Of a stretch of DNA of 64,000 nt, positions 22,927 to 34,223 are shown piece by piece. Under the pieces are notes generated by a model. The model did not search any database. It was not told where the DNA came from and saw nothing but the letters and a program-made list of their open reading frames with translations. The stretch is from Cryptomeria japonica (Eukaryota; Streptophyta; Pinopsida; Cupressales; Cupressaceae). Within the stretch, counting starts at the first letter, position 1; the number at the start of each line of letters is the position of its first letter. The stretch spans positions 202,908,449 through 202,972,448 of the forward strand of contig NC_081409.1 of NCBI RefSeq assembly GCF_030272615.1. Reading direction: 5' to 3'. The position numbers and the translations under genes are program-made.

Positions 22927-24279
22927 TTAATTTGGAATAGGTGCACCTAACTCGGTAGGTAAGGTGCTTTGTTTATTTGACACAATTTCCTTCTTTTTCC
23001 AAATCATCTTTAATTTTTCTTTTATTTCCTCAGTGTCTTTTCTAGATTGATCTCTACAATCTCCAACTAAGTGTCCAACTTTGTGACAATAAAAACATGC
23101 CATAGCAGGATTTCTCCATGATCTTCGGTTGTTCATCCCAAATGTTATAAAGTAGCTGGCACTTATGTGTCCATATCTTCCACAACATTCACACCATATC
23201 CTTGTATTGTAATCCCATGGTTCTGCAGAATACTGTCGGTAAGGATTTGTGTGAGTTCGGTAACCTCTAGCATTTGCTCGGTGTGTAGACCACATATAGT
23301 TCTTTTGCTTAAACCAACACTTCTTGGTACTATGTCCATATCTATTGCAGTTTTTACAAAACCCTTTGAATTTTGCCTTCTGATAATTGTTAACAGACTT
23401 TTTCCTACATTGATTAGATGTGTGACCATATTTATTGCAATTGTAACAATATCCATTGGACTTAGTGACATTTGGTTGCTTACCTTTTCTGATTTGGCAC
23501 ATGTTGGCAGCGTGACCTTGATTTCCACAGTAGTTGCAAATAGGCTTCTTTCTTTCGATCTTCTTCTTGTTTCTAGCTTGCTTTGATGATTCTCCTCTCT
23601 CGGTAGTATGAATTCCCTTCTCGGTAGAGTCTTTTCCTTTGTAACCAAGTCCTGCATCTTTGTTGGGTCTTCTTGTATTCAGTTGCTCATCTAACATCTT
23701 TGATGCTTCATAACTCTTCTTCAATGTTTCTTTGGATTTCTTCTCTGTTTCAAGTTCATCGGTCAACCTTGATACTTCAAGTTTCAATGCTTGACTCTCA
23801 TCATCTTTTAGATTTGCTTCAAGATGTGCATAGCCTAGTTGATCTGATAGGTTTTGTTGAATTCCAGTCAACCTTGTGATTTCATCATTCTTATCAGATA
23901 CTAAGACTTCAAGTTGTTATTTCTCTTTTTCTAGATCTCTTACTTTATCCTCGGTTGTCCTCAATGCATCAAGATTTTTAGTCATTTGTGTGTTGAAATG
24001 TTCATGTTCTCTTTTCATTGCTTTTAGTTGATCAACCAGTTCTTTGTTCTTTTCCTTCAATACTCCAATCATTTCTTCAGTCTCTTCAGATATACTGTTC
24101 TCAGATGATGTCTCAATTTGTTCCACTAACTCTTGAGAGTCCTGCAAATCATGAGATAATCTTCTTCTCACTTTCAGAGATTTTTGCATTTGCCTTTGCA
24201 TGTCTGCAATCACTTGATTAGCATGATCCAGCTCTTCTTGCAGATACACAATCCTCCGAGATTGTTTAGAGCCTTCCAT
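22927..24279 (-). pseudogene. E2 ORF1: Gag-like protein, coiled coil plus five zinc knuckles
   Basis: Starts MEGSKQSRR at 24279, about 50 bases after the PBS, and runs 450 codons in one frame with a single internal stop (TAA at 23919-23917). Residues 1 to about 230 are a long Glu/Lys/Leu-rich coiled coil. The C-terminal half has five knuckles: CNYCGNQGHAANMC, CYNCNKYGHTSNQC, CKNCNRYGHSTKKC, CECCGRYGHISASY (last Cys is Tyr) and CFYCHKVGHLVGDC. CCHC knuckles bind single-stranded nucleic acid; with a self-associating coil this suggests an RNA-packaging Gag analogue, by inference. Copia gag normally has one knuckle and a UBN2-type N-terminus, neither true here. The linkers are rich in Lys and Arg. 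A cellular knuckle protein captured by the element is an alternative. Confidence 0.8.
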
Positions 24280-24327
24280 TGATAAGATCTTTCTCTTTAA
24301 GCAGTTAAACCTTTTTCCAAGATTGAA

Positions 24328-24338
24328 GCTTTGATACC
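24328..24338 (-). other. E2 tRNA primer-binding site
   Basis: Sense GGTATCAAAGC lies three bases from the 5' LTR end. It is the same initiator-Met type used by E1 and the element at 13931, consistent with use of a Copia-type RT. Confidence 0.75.
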
Positions 24339-24341
24339 TAT

Positions 24342-25533
24342 TGTTAGGCCCAATATGGAAAGATAATGTACTAAGAGGGGAGGGGTGAATCAGTACTTCA
24401 AAACTTTTCTTCAACAATAACTTTACTGTTATGCATAAACTAAATAGTTGAGTAACATAATATAAAGCTAAAACAAATAGATAACAATCATACATGATTC
24501 ACTCCATAACACATATTTTGGTTACACAGAAACTCTTGGTTAGAGAGAAAAACTGTGGTGGGGATGGCACCCACAACTTCACTACTGCAATAATAAAGGG
24601 TGCTCGGTTAGAGCTACATGTTTAGCTATTTTTGATAGCTTACCCTGTTAGGAGTAACAAGATCTGTTATATCTACCTTGCTAAAGGATTTTACAACACT
24701 TCATCTAAGTGTTGCACCTGGTTAGAGGCTTTACAATTTATAGACTTGATTAGAGTCTTTTACCCTATTAAAGGTTTCTCTTACAACTTCAAAATATTAC
24801 AATAAAATTATTACAAATATCTGCAAATTTACATTATGAATGTTATAGCAGATTCTATGTGCTCAGAATAAGATTACCTTGCTTATAGCATACCTCGGTA
24901 ACCCATATAGTAACTTGGTAAACCCTTCTATTTACTCTGTTCTTTGACTGTTCTCTGAAATCCTTCTCGGTGACCTCTATGTCTCTGTAACAGTCATAAC
25001 ACTTAGTGCTTTCACATGTCTTGCTTTGTATATTTCTATATCTTCCTTTCTGTCATGCTACATGTTTTTTTTATCTGATCTAAATCCATGTTGTATAAAT
25101 AGATCTCTTATGTCGGTGATCCATTCATTGCTTCGATCTTACAAACATGTTTTATCAAATGAATAACCATGCAAAATATTTCATTGGTTAGATGACCTCA
25201 AAATCATACACAATCTTTAAGTGCAATTTCCAATGTGATAACGGTTCTATGTGCCTCGATCTTGTAACACATTTTCATATGTATGTCCAGGTTCAATGAA
25301 TCTGGTAACACGTTTCACTCAGTGTATATCAACTCAGTGTGCCATCTTTGCTGCTCGGTAGACATGGAATGATACTCGGTAGACAACTCGGTGTATACTG
25401 CGCTCTGAAACTACTTTCTTCTATAACCGACTTGACTGTTCATACCGATTGAATATTTCGGTAGTAGTAACCGACTAGAGTATATAGAATAACTTTGAAC
25501 ATAAAACTAATGGCAACTTGATAAATAGTAATA
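24342..25533 (-). repeat. E2 5' LTR
   Basis: 1,192 bp. The sense strand begins at 25533, where the terminal bases read TA instead of the expected CA on the plus strand (a decayed terminus). Relative to the 3' LTR it has a short extra segment near 25320, and substitutions elsewhere. The shared U5 motif is at 24369-24393. Confidence 0.9.
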
Positions 25534-25548
25534 GTTTGGGGGTACATG
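25534..25548. repeat. 15-bp direct repeat flanking E2 (right copy)
   Basis: GTTTGGGGGTACATG directly follows the E2 5' LTR; the partner is at 17494-17508. Confidence 0.7.
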
Positions 25549-25705
25549 AGTTTCAAGAGGATGAGTGAACTTCATTGAGTTGAAGAATAAAAGTGAATTT
25601 GTTTCATTTACCTACAAAAAGAAAGATCAATTCCTTGAAGTTGATTTGATGCCTCAACATGTTTAGAAGAGAATGATTTCAACTTTATAAAGACAAGAGA
25701 ACTTC

Positions 25706-26195
25706 ATGTTTGAGGGTACTCTTGTAACAGCAATTGGTTCAGCAATTGCTCAGTTGGATACTCTTGTAACAACAATTGGTTCAGAAGCAACCGATCTAGA
25801 GAAGGTTGCAGTAAGGCAATATGAATCAAAGAGGAGAAAATCTAATGGAACAAATATCAGTTGGAAAAGTTGCCCTCTCCACCCGAACAGAAGAGGTTAA
25901 AAATATACTACAGGAAGTTGGCCAATTATTGGTCAAATATTCAAGTTTTACTGATTTAATCAAAGATCTAGAAGATAAAAGAAATCAGACTCAAAGAGAC
26001 ATTCTAGATCTGATAAGTTCTTTTGATCCTCCTACCAGTTCAGCATCAACTTTTAGTGGCAAGGTCAAACTGCTCAATCATCAAATCAAAAGGTTGAAAG
26101 AAGAAGAGGACAAACGAGGTCTTAGTTTGTTAGAGCTACAGTGCTATCTAGCACCAATTATTGATTTTATGCAAATGAATATTAAAGAAGCATAA
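25706..26195 (+). pseudogene. E3 ORF2-like C-terminal coiled coil
   Basis: The intact piece is 25821-26195, about 124 codons ending TAA; an overlapping frame from 25706 supplies upstream sequence, so at least one frameshift exists. The upstream part repeats TLVTxIGS twice with a 44-bp period. The main part is a Lys/Glu/Leu-rich coiled coil. By eye it aligns with the end of E2 ORF2: FTDLIKDLEDK against FIKDIKNK, and LLELQCYLAPIIDFMQ against IMTLQTLFLPHLSSVQ, with the same spacing between blocks. Function unknown; self-association is plausible. Confidence 0.6.
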
Positions 26196-26473
26196 CGCCT
26201 CATAAGTGAATCTAACTGCAAGACAGTCGATAATATGGAGGTTTTTATTGCATTTTTGCATGGACACTTCATGACCATGAAATAGGTAAAATATTCATGG
26301 GAATCCTCTTTTAAAGGAGCTCAAGAAAAATTCAAAGAAATTTTTGTTGTACTTTGATAAATTATTTTGTATAGTCTTTGCCATTGATGGAAAAAGGGGG
26401 ATTTTTGGATATTTGTACATTGTGAGTAACAGGGGCCAGAACTTGCACACTTTTGTAGTGTTTGCCACCAATG

Positions 26474-26487
26474 CCAAAGGGGGAGGT
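26474..26487 (+). other. E3 polypurine tract
   Basis: GCCAAAGGGGGAGGT abuts TGCTAGC at 26488. A second tract, GGAAAAAGGGGGA, lies about 85 bases upstream at 26389-26401. Confidence 0.75.
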
Positions 26488-27755
26488 TGCTAGCATTTTG
26501 GTGCATTTTGTATGACCAGTGAATGATATGGTTGTCATTTTTGGCAACATCATCTTCCAAGTCTTCACAGTCCATCGGTAAAGAAGTAAAGGATAACTAG
26601 TAAAGAACAAGAGTTCTTATTCATATCGGCAATGAGTAGACCAGTTAGTATACAAATGTTAACCGGCTAAGCAGTATGTAGACAGGGTAAGGAGAGTATA
26701 GACCGGCTATGAAGTAAGTAGATTGGCACGTAGGAGGTCAACCTAGCTAAGCAGTGAATAGATCGCTACACAAGAGGATAATCGGCTAAATAGATAATAG
26801 ACCGGTATACAAGAGGTAACTAGTTATGCAGAATTTGATCAGTACACCGGCATAATAGGAGTCTCAACTGACGTACTAGGAAACATCCAGTTAACATACA
26901 GTTAAGCCGACAATCTTCTCTAGTCAACTAGTAGACTTATCGGCATGAACGACTGTCTTGACCGATATTCCTGGAATGATTTTTGGAGAGTAATTTATGG
27001 CGTGGTAACAAAATTTTGAATGAGATTTTTTGGAGGGAAAGTTTGCGCTAGAACTAAAGGGAAATAAATTCTTAATTCATTTTTGATGAAGTTGTTGTTC
27101 ATGTGAAAATAGATCTGGAAAAAGGTGAACACAGGGGGAGCAGAGCAGAGTGCAGAGCCGAAGGTTAGAGGACCAGAAGAGTGCTGAGTCGAAGCTATAA
27201 GTAGAAAACCGGTGTTGTGTAGAGAAAACACATCCAATGCAAATAGAATATGATTTTCATTGTGATTTGATCAAGCTATCAGTAGCCACTTCAGCAGATC
27301 ATCTTTCTATTGCTTTCTAACCATTGTAACTTTAACAGGTTCCATTGTAAAATCCCTTAACTAGGTGTCATCTTAATTGATGATTTAAGATCTTTAACAA
27401 GGCTACCTTTAATAGGGTAAAGGCACTGGCAAGCCTTAAACAAAATCCCTTAACTGGGTGGCACCTAATAGTGTCTTTGTAATCTCCTAACAAGGATGGC
27501 TCCTCACCAGGCGCACTCCAGAAGAGTATAAATTTTGTGAGTTCCTACTCACATCGTGGTTTTCTCCCATTTGAGTTTCCACAAGATAAATCTTGGTGTT
27601 ACTATGTATCTTTTCAGGCATGCATATTATTCTATAGTAATTGTTTGAATTGATGAATATTAAGTAAGTGGAAACTTGAGTTAAAAGTTTTAATTGTATA
27701 AAATTGGTAAAGTGATGATTCACCCCTCCCCTCTCAGCATCGGTTGAGACTAACA
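26488..27755 (+). repeat. E3 3' LTR
   Basis: 1,268 bp from TGCTAGCATTTTGG to ...GAGACTAACA. It contains repeated AAATCCCTTAACTGGGTG-type units (27345-27500) and the terminal motif GATTCACCCCTCCCCTCTCAG (27718-27738). No partner LTR is present in the window. Confidence 0.75.
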
Positions 27756-28241
27756 ATGAGTAAACTTCACAAGTTGGAGGAGATGAGCGAACTTCTCAAT
27801 TTGAGGTAGATGAGAAAAAATTACCTTTAGCAACATAGAAATTGATTTCACAAGCTAAGGAAAGAGTGGTTTCAAGAGAAAAAACAAAAGGTGAAGTTCA
27901 AGTGTTGCTTCATGTGATGGATGATAGGATCTAACTCCATGTGCTTAGTGAGAGAAGAAAACTTCAAGAATGAAATCACATGAGTGAACTTTATAAATCA
28001 AGACACATGAAAAGTATTTTGAGTTTAAATCAAAAGTGATTGCATCATTTAAACTGATATAAAATCAGATGCAGGTCTGATTAAGGTCGAAAATTGATTT
28101 TTTGACAAAATAGACCTCCCTAATTCATCTAGAAGTGTAAACCATTCTTATTTACCAATTGATTTTATATTTTTTAAGATGCAACATTCATTTCATAACT
28201 GAGTAAATAGGCTTTGTTACATCAATATTTCACCACTACTC
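27756..28241. other. No gene; old flank between E3 and E4
   Basis: Contains GATGAGCGAACTTC-type repeats like those at 17290-17330, then AT-rich DNA. The last five bases (tactc) are the left copy of the E4 target duplication. Confidence 0.5.
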
Positions 28242-28902
28242 TGTTAAATTCTGTGAGAAGCAAGAATTGATCCAGGATCTGATGTCGGTCATAGATCACA
28301 TGCAACTCCAAGCAATGGATGATCGAAGATCAAAATAGCTGAATGAAGATAAATCTGATATGAGAGAAAAATAGAGATAAAGAAGAGAATTTAGAGAAGA
28401 CTCTCACCGAGCTATCACTTAACTAGTGAAGGTGAGAGTATATTGCTTATTATATAGAAAAATAATAGCATATACAACCAAGAGGTGCATTAACTCCCAC
28501 CTCCATAAAAAGTGGGAGGTTTTACCTACTACCCCATAAAAGGTGGGAGGTTTTTACCTACTTGGTAAATGTCAAAATATGTGGCATAACCTCCTTACAT
28601 GAAAACAAAAAAGGAGTTATAAGAGGTGGCACATAAGGCCAAAAGAGGGTGAGAAACCCAACTACCCCATAACCCACTTAGGAAATGACAAAATAGTGGT
28701 TATGAGAGGTGGCACAACAAGCCAAAAGAGGGTGTGTAACTCAACTACCCATGTGAGGTGGAGAGTTACACATGTAGCTAATGTATTCCGCCACGTGTCC
28801 TCATATTAACCACACCTAATAACCTAAGCAAGCTTAATAATATATGTGTAGGAAAAATAAATACCCCCTAACATAAGGAAAATAAAAAAACCTACACTAA
28901 CA
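28242..28902 (-). repeat. E4 3' LTR
   Basis: 661 bp, sense TGTTAGTGTAGG... to ...AGAATTTAACA. The upstream (U3-side) half has two internal duplications: an 83-bp-period repeat (28616-28667 and 28699-28750) and a pair of CCATAAAARGTGGGAGG units (about 28502-28560). Both are also in the 5' LTR. Confidence 0.95.
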
Positions 28903-28914
28903 CCCCCCCTTAAG
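28903..28914 (-). other. E4 polypurine tract
   Basis: Sense CTTAAGGGGGGG directly abuts the 3' LTR. Confidence 0.8.
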
Positions 28915-29056
28915 CGTAGCTTAGGTGGGTCAAAAGATGGGTCCCGACAAATGAGGCCATGTTAGGTACCCATGTACATAAATATCCCCCCCAAAAGAAG
29001 AAGCCCCCCATAAGAGGAATAGACCCCCCCTAAATAGAGAGAGAAAGAATGAAGGA

Positions 29057-32000
29057 CTAAGAAGCCCCTCCTGAAGTAGACACCTTTTGCATCCCAAGCA
29101 AAGATCGCAAATGAAGGAACTTGCTTTCGGTGAAAGGTTTGGTGAAGATGTCCGCAGTTTGCTCCGATGTAGAACAATACTTAAGATCAATGATGCCTTC
29201 CTGAATGAGCTCCTGAATATAGTGCATATGTATCTCAATGTGTTTCATCCTCTGATGATGAACTGGATTTCTTGAGATCTGTATAGCACTCTGATTATCA
29301 CAAAAGATGATGGTAGGCTTTCTAACTAGAATACCAAACTCAGTAAGAATATTTTGAAGCCAAATAGCCTCAGTGGTGGCATTGACTGCCCCTCGATACT
29401 CAGCCTCTGTCGATGAAAGAGCAATTGCAGATTGCTTCTTGCTCAACCAAAAAACTGGATCAGAACCAAGTGAGAAGCAATACCTAGAAGTAGACTTGCG
29501 ATCCTGAGAATCACCTGCCCAATCTGAATCCGTATATCCTACCAAGTCAATATCCACACCTGCTACATACTGAATTCCATAATTGTGAGTACCCTGAATG
29601 TAGTGGAGGATCCGCTTAGCTGCTTTCCAATGCAACTCATGTGGCTCCTGCATGAATCTAGAGACCATGCCCACAGCATAAGAAATGTCGGGTCTCGTAT
29701 GAGTCAAATAAATGAGGCTTCCAACAAGCTGTCGATATAAAGTGCCATCAACCAAGGGTGAAGAGCACTTAGCCTCAAGTTTGACCCCTGACAAAAATGG
29801 AGTAGGTGCAGGCTTACAATTAGCCATGTGAAATCTGGAGAGCATATCAAGTGCATACTTGGGTTGTCCAAGGAAGATTTCTGAAGATGATTGAGTGATC
29901 TCAATTCCCAAGAAGTAATGTAGAAGTCCCAAGTCTGACATCAAAAATCTATCATGTAGAGCAATTTTCACTGCTTTGATGGTGGATGAGTGACTCCCTG
30001 TGAGTAACAAGTCATCAACATAGAGAACCAGAAATGTGAGAGTTTCATCCTGTTGTAGAATGTATACGTTCGGATCAGAATGGCACCGAGTGAAACCAAC
30101 TGTTAGAAGGAATGAGTCCATCTTGGCATACCAAGCTCGAGGAGCTTGTTTGAGGCCATAGAGAGACTTTCAAAGTCGACACACAAGTGAAGGATCCTGA
30201 ACAAACCCCTATGGTTGCTCCATGTAGATTTCCTCCTGAAGGTCACCATGAAGAAATGCACTCTTCACATCCATCTGATGAACTTCCCAACGATGGGCAG
30301 CAGCTATAGCAAGAACAAGTCGGATGGAATTTATCTTAGCAACTGGAGCAAAAGTCTCAGAGTAATCAACCCCTGGAACTTGGGAAAAACCTTTTGCTAC
30401 CAAGCGAGCCTTATACTTATCAACCGACCCATCCGCTGCAAATTTTGTTCGATAAATCCACTTGCATCGAACAAGTTTCCTTCCCTTAGGAAGAGGAACT
30501 AAATCCCATGTGTGATTCCTTTCCAAGGAATTGAACTCTTCTTGCATTGCAGCATCCCACTCAGGAACACCTGAAGCTTCTCGAAAGGACTGTGGATCAG
30601 AAGCTGAAGCAATGAAGAGATGTGGAGCTTGCTAAAATTGTGACCTTGTTCTTCTAGTATCTAATGGATCACCAAGCCAATCTCCTGTTGACTCAAATGT
30701 TTGTCAAGCCCAAAGAGGCACTGAGGCTGGAGAGTCTGGGGGAGAATCATCAACCTCTGAATGATGACTATGAGAGGAATGTGAATCCTCATCATCACTG
30801 TCACCATCTGAAGTAGAGGAAGAAGACTCCTCATCAAGATTAGGAGGTCTAAGATCCACTGAAGAACTGTCATCATAATGCAATCTCTCCAATGTGATAG
30901 TGGATGGAGAAGTGGTATGAGAAGAACTAGAAGAACTCTCCTCAAAACGAACACTCCTCTCAATGAACAACTCATGAGTAGTGGGATGGAGAAGCCTATA
31001 CCCTTTGACATCATCTAGATATCCAACAAGTATGCAAGGCTTACTCTGCAGATCCATAGCGTTGCGTTTTTCAGCTAGAATGTGGGCCCATGCAAGAGAA
31101 CCAAACACTCTAAAGTGTTTAACTGTGGGTTTTCGACCAGTCCAAGCTTGAAAGGGAGTTACCCCTTTCACAGCTTTATGAGGAACTCGGTTCTGGATGT
31201 AACACGCACAGTTGATGGCCTCTGCCCAATACTGAGGTGCCAAAGACTTAGAGTGAATCATACAATTAGCCATCTCCTTCAAGGACCTATTTTTTTGTTC
31301 TGCTACACCATTTTGTTGAGGACTGTATGGAACTGTGTGCTGCATGTTGATACCTTCTGAAGCACAAAACTGTTCAAACTGATTATAAACATATTCACCC
31401 CCATTATCTATACGCAGAATCTTGATGAACTTCCCAGATTGTTTCTCTGCAAAAGCTTTGAAATCTAGAAAATTTTCAAAGACTTCAGACTTTTGTTTGA
31501 GAAAGTAAACCCATGTATATCTGGAAAAGTCATCAATAAATGTCAAGACATATCTAGCCTTGCTGAAAGATGGTTGTGGAAATGGTCCTACCAAGTCACT
31601 ATGTACCAACTCCAATAGTTGTGTAGCTCTCCAAGCTTTACCTTTATCATACTTCTCCTCTGGATGCTTACCAAGAATGCACCCCTGGCAAACTCCATCA
31701 GAAAATCGAATAGAAGGCAACCCTGAAACCATTTCTTGTTGACTGAGTTGTTGCAAGTAACGGTAGTTCAAGTGGCCAAACCGTTGATGCCACAAACAAC
31801 TCACCTCATTTGCATGAGTGAGTAAAACTGTCGAAGGAGAGTCAGGAACAAAGTGAGAAAACTGATATAATCTGGAATGATGATCTGCTTTTCCCACAGC
31901 AACAGTAGACCCATTATGCATTTCGCTGATTACCACTGCATCTGATGTGAACTCAACTCGCTTGCCAGAACCAGTGTGAGTGATCTGATAAACAGATAGG

Positions 32001-33181
32001 AGATTAGTTGATAAAGATGGAACACAAAGGACATCTTGAAATGTTCCTTCACCCACATCAACAGACCCTCTCCCATGCACTTCAACAGGAGTGTCATCAC
32101 CCATTAGGATGGAAGGCATAGAACATGGCTCTAAAGATGTGAAATCATCTTCTGAAGAAGCCATGTGGTGTGAAGCACCTGAGTCAATTATCCAAGAATT
32201 TGGTTGTGAAGCAATAGCAACTAGGGCCTTACCCTTTCCTTTCCCCTTACTCTTATCTATGTCCTTAGAAGATCCTTCCGATGAACTCTGTTTGACTGAA
32301 TCAGGAACCTTGATATTATTCTTTTCAAGAAGATTTGAAAGGTGATCTATTTGTTTCTTTAAACACTTATGTTCATCATGACCAGGCCTCTTACAATAAG
32401 AACACTTGACCTTCTCCTTCTTAGGTTGTTCACCTTTTGATGAAGAGGTCTCATTGTCTGCTTTTGAAGTAGCAGATTTCTGATCTTTCTTCTTCTCTCC
32501 TCGGTTCTTTTGTTTCTTATCTTGCTTACTAGACCCTTTATGTTCTTTTGTGTCTTGATTTACAACTAAGGCATGTGACTTAGAGGGCTTTATTGTACCT
32601 ATTTGAACCAATTTGTCCTGCTCCCTAGTGAGTTCTGCAGCAAAATCATCTAAAGAAGGCATTTTGAATGTGGTACCTAGGGCACATTTGGTAGCATAGA
32701 ATGTAGAAACAAACACTGAATAGTTAGGACCAAGCTTAGAAAGAATACTCAAAATCAGTTGCTTATCATCTTTCTTAGTTCCACACTATTCCAACTGCAA
32801 TCTTATAGACTTAAGTTTAGTGAAGAAGTCTTGTATAGTATCAAAATTGGTTGGATTCAACCCTATGAGTTCATTCTCCAATTGATGACCTCTTAGTTCA
32901 TCCTGCTTACCAAAGAGGTTTCCCAAAGTAGTCCATATTGCATTTGGTGTAGTAGCAGATTCAATGTGAAAAAGAAGGTCAGGAGAGACTGACATGCATA
33001 ATGTACCAAAAGCTTCATCACATTTATTAAACCATTTAATCTTTTCTGCAGCATCTTGAGGTTCAGTTTCAAGTCCCATAGTAACATGATGATATCCATG
33101 TCTTTTCAGATATATTATCATCTTAGATTTCCATTCAAAGTAATTATATGGTGTTAAAAGTGGAACTGTAGATGCATCCAT
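29057..33181 (-). pseudogene. E4 Copia gag-pol, one frame with five stops
   Basis: A single frame of 1,375 codons starts MDASTVPLL at 33181; no frameshift. Domains by residue: UBN2-type gag 1-250; knuckle CSYCKRPGHDEHKC 260-273; protease DSGASHH with Asp333; GAG-pre-integrase with HHCC (His465, His470, Cys498, Cys501); integrase DDE at 529, 592 and 628, with NGVAEQ where NGVAER is usual; RT from about 879 with MDVKSAFL (Asp971) and YVDD (1056-1057); RNase H with YTDSDWAG and STEAEY; ending near DIFTKPF. Stops lie at 32788-32786 (TAG), 30706-30704 (TGA), 30634-30632 (TAG), 30211-30209 (TAG) and 30172-30170 (TGA). Family length is normal. The polyprotein would copy and integrate the element, but the stops make it inactive. 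Confidence 0.95.
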
Positions 33182-34211
33182 GATAGCAGAAAAGAAGATT
33201 GCAAAGAGTCAAGAAGAGTGCAAGAAAGAAGACACAAGAGACACCCCCCCTTTTCACTAGTCTTTGAAATCACCCCCCCCAAATATTACAAGGTTGGCAC
33301 TTTATAATTAGTGCATTTACAAGGCTTTTATCAGATTACAATGCTTTATAAGGCTTTAATGGCCAAAAAAGAAAGTTTAAATACATAGAAATTTAACACA
33401 AAATCTGAAAAAAATAGCCTTATTGCTGCTCAATGTATCTTAATACCTTTCCAACAACTATTTGTTTTTGTAAAATAGAGTTGTGAAAAGAAAGATATGA
33501 TCTATAGAAGGGAAAAAAAAATATGCAGCTGATTCAACCTGCAATATCTAACAAAGAAGGGTAGAATATTTCAATAAGACCTGCAATTATGAAGAGTGCT
33601 CATTTCCAGCTTTCCGTCAAGTACTCATTTGCAAAAAACTGACACCCGAGGCAAAAGTTATGCAACTTTTAAGAAAGGTTGCTGAATTTCCCTGATAGAA
33701 AAACGACTTAAGCCTTGTTGAAACTCTATTTCTGAAAAAATTATTAATTTTCTAGAAAAACCCTCCAAAACCCAAAAGTTTTTCGATGCTGGGAACAAAA
33801 CCCAGAAATATTTTTTTTGAAAATGAACGGAGGTTAGAACACTAGGGCCAAAATGAAAATAGCTCTAGTAAAATATTTCACTCTGATTTTTTTTTTACTG
33901 TGTTCTCCAAACTTTGAATTTGGTGAAATAAAAGTCACTTATGATTTTCACAAGCCTTCTGGACACTCTAGAAATGCTAAAGAAGCCTCCAATATTACCA
34001 AAAATGCTGCAATCACCCAGATCTCAAAGAACACATATATAAAACCAGATTTAATTAGAAGCTTATTTTCCTTTAAACTGTTCTGATTCTCCAGATCACA
34101 CGAAAATGTAGGAGAAGAGCATACTTGGTTTTTAAGAAAAATATTAGCTATCTAACAATCTCAAATCTCTCAAATAAATCAGAAAAGCAATGAGCTATAC
34201 CAGACAACACG
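33182..34211 (-). other. E4 untranslated leader
   Basis: About 1 kb between PBS and gag with no coding signal. C-rich runs on the plus strand (33244-33280) give G-tracts in the sense RNA. A 77-codon plus-strand ORF (33853-34086) has no recognised features and I do not call it. Confidence 0.6.
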
Positions 34212-34223
34212 GCTCTAATACCA
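34212..34223 (-). other. E4 tRNA primer-binding site
   Basis: Sense TGGTATTAGAGC immediately follows the 5' LTR and differs from TGGTATCAGAGC by one C-to-T. Confidence 0.9.

Larger units (their letters stand above)
17515..25533 (-). mobile_element. E2: pol-less LTR element with two long ORFs
   Basis: Direct LTRs of about 1.2 kb (17515-18693 and 24342-25533) flank a 5.65-kb interior with a PBS and PPT in the right places. Reading the minus strand, the interior holds ORF1 (Gag-like, coiled coil plus five knuckles) and ORF2 (about 1,120 codons). I find no protease, integrase, RT or RNase H motif in any frame: no DSG-type active site, no PQQNG, no VDDI and no DIFTK. It is therefore a large non-autonomous element, but unlike typical LARDs it is coding. 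Each ORF has only a few stops or frameshifts, suggesting past selection on the proteins. Confidence 0.85.
25715..27755 (+). mobile_element. E3: 3' end of a pol-less LTR element related to E2
   Basis: This is a plus-strand fragment with the end of a coiled-coil ORF, a PPT and one full LTR (26488-27755). The left boundary is approximate: the sequence emerges from flank repeats near 25715, with no 5' LTR or PBS. The coiled-coil ORF matches the C-terminal end of E2 ORF2 by eye, and the LTR carries the same R-type repeats and terminal motif, so E3 is a 5'-truncated relative in the opposite orientation to E2. No target duplication was identified. Confidence 0.7.

Noticed and set aside
33853-34086. 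77-codon plus-strand ORF with a signal-peptide-like start
   Set aside because: It lies in the E4 leader on the antisense strand, in AT-rich sequence, with no recognised features.
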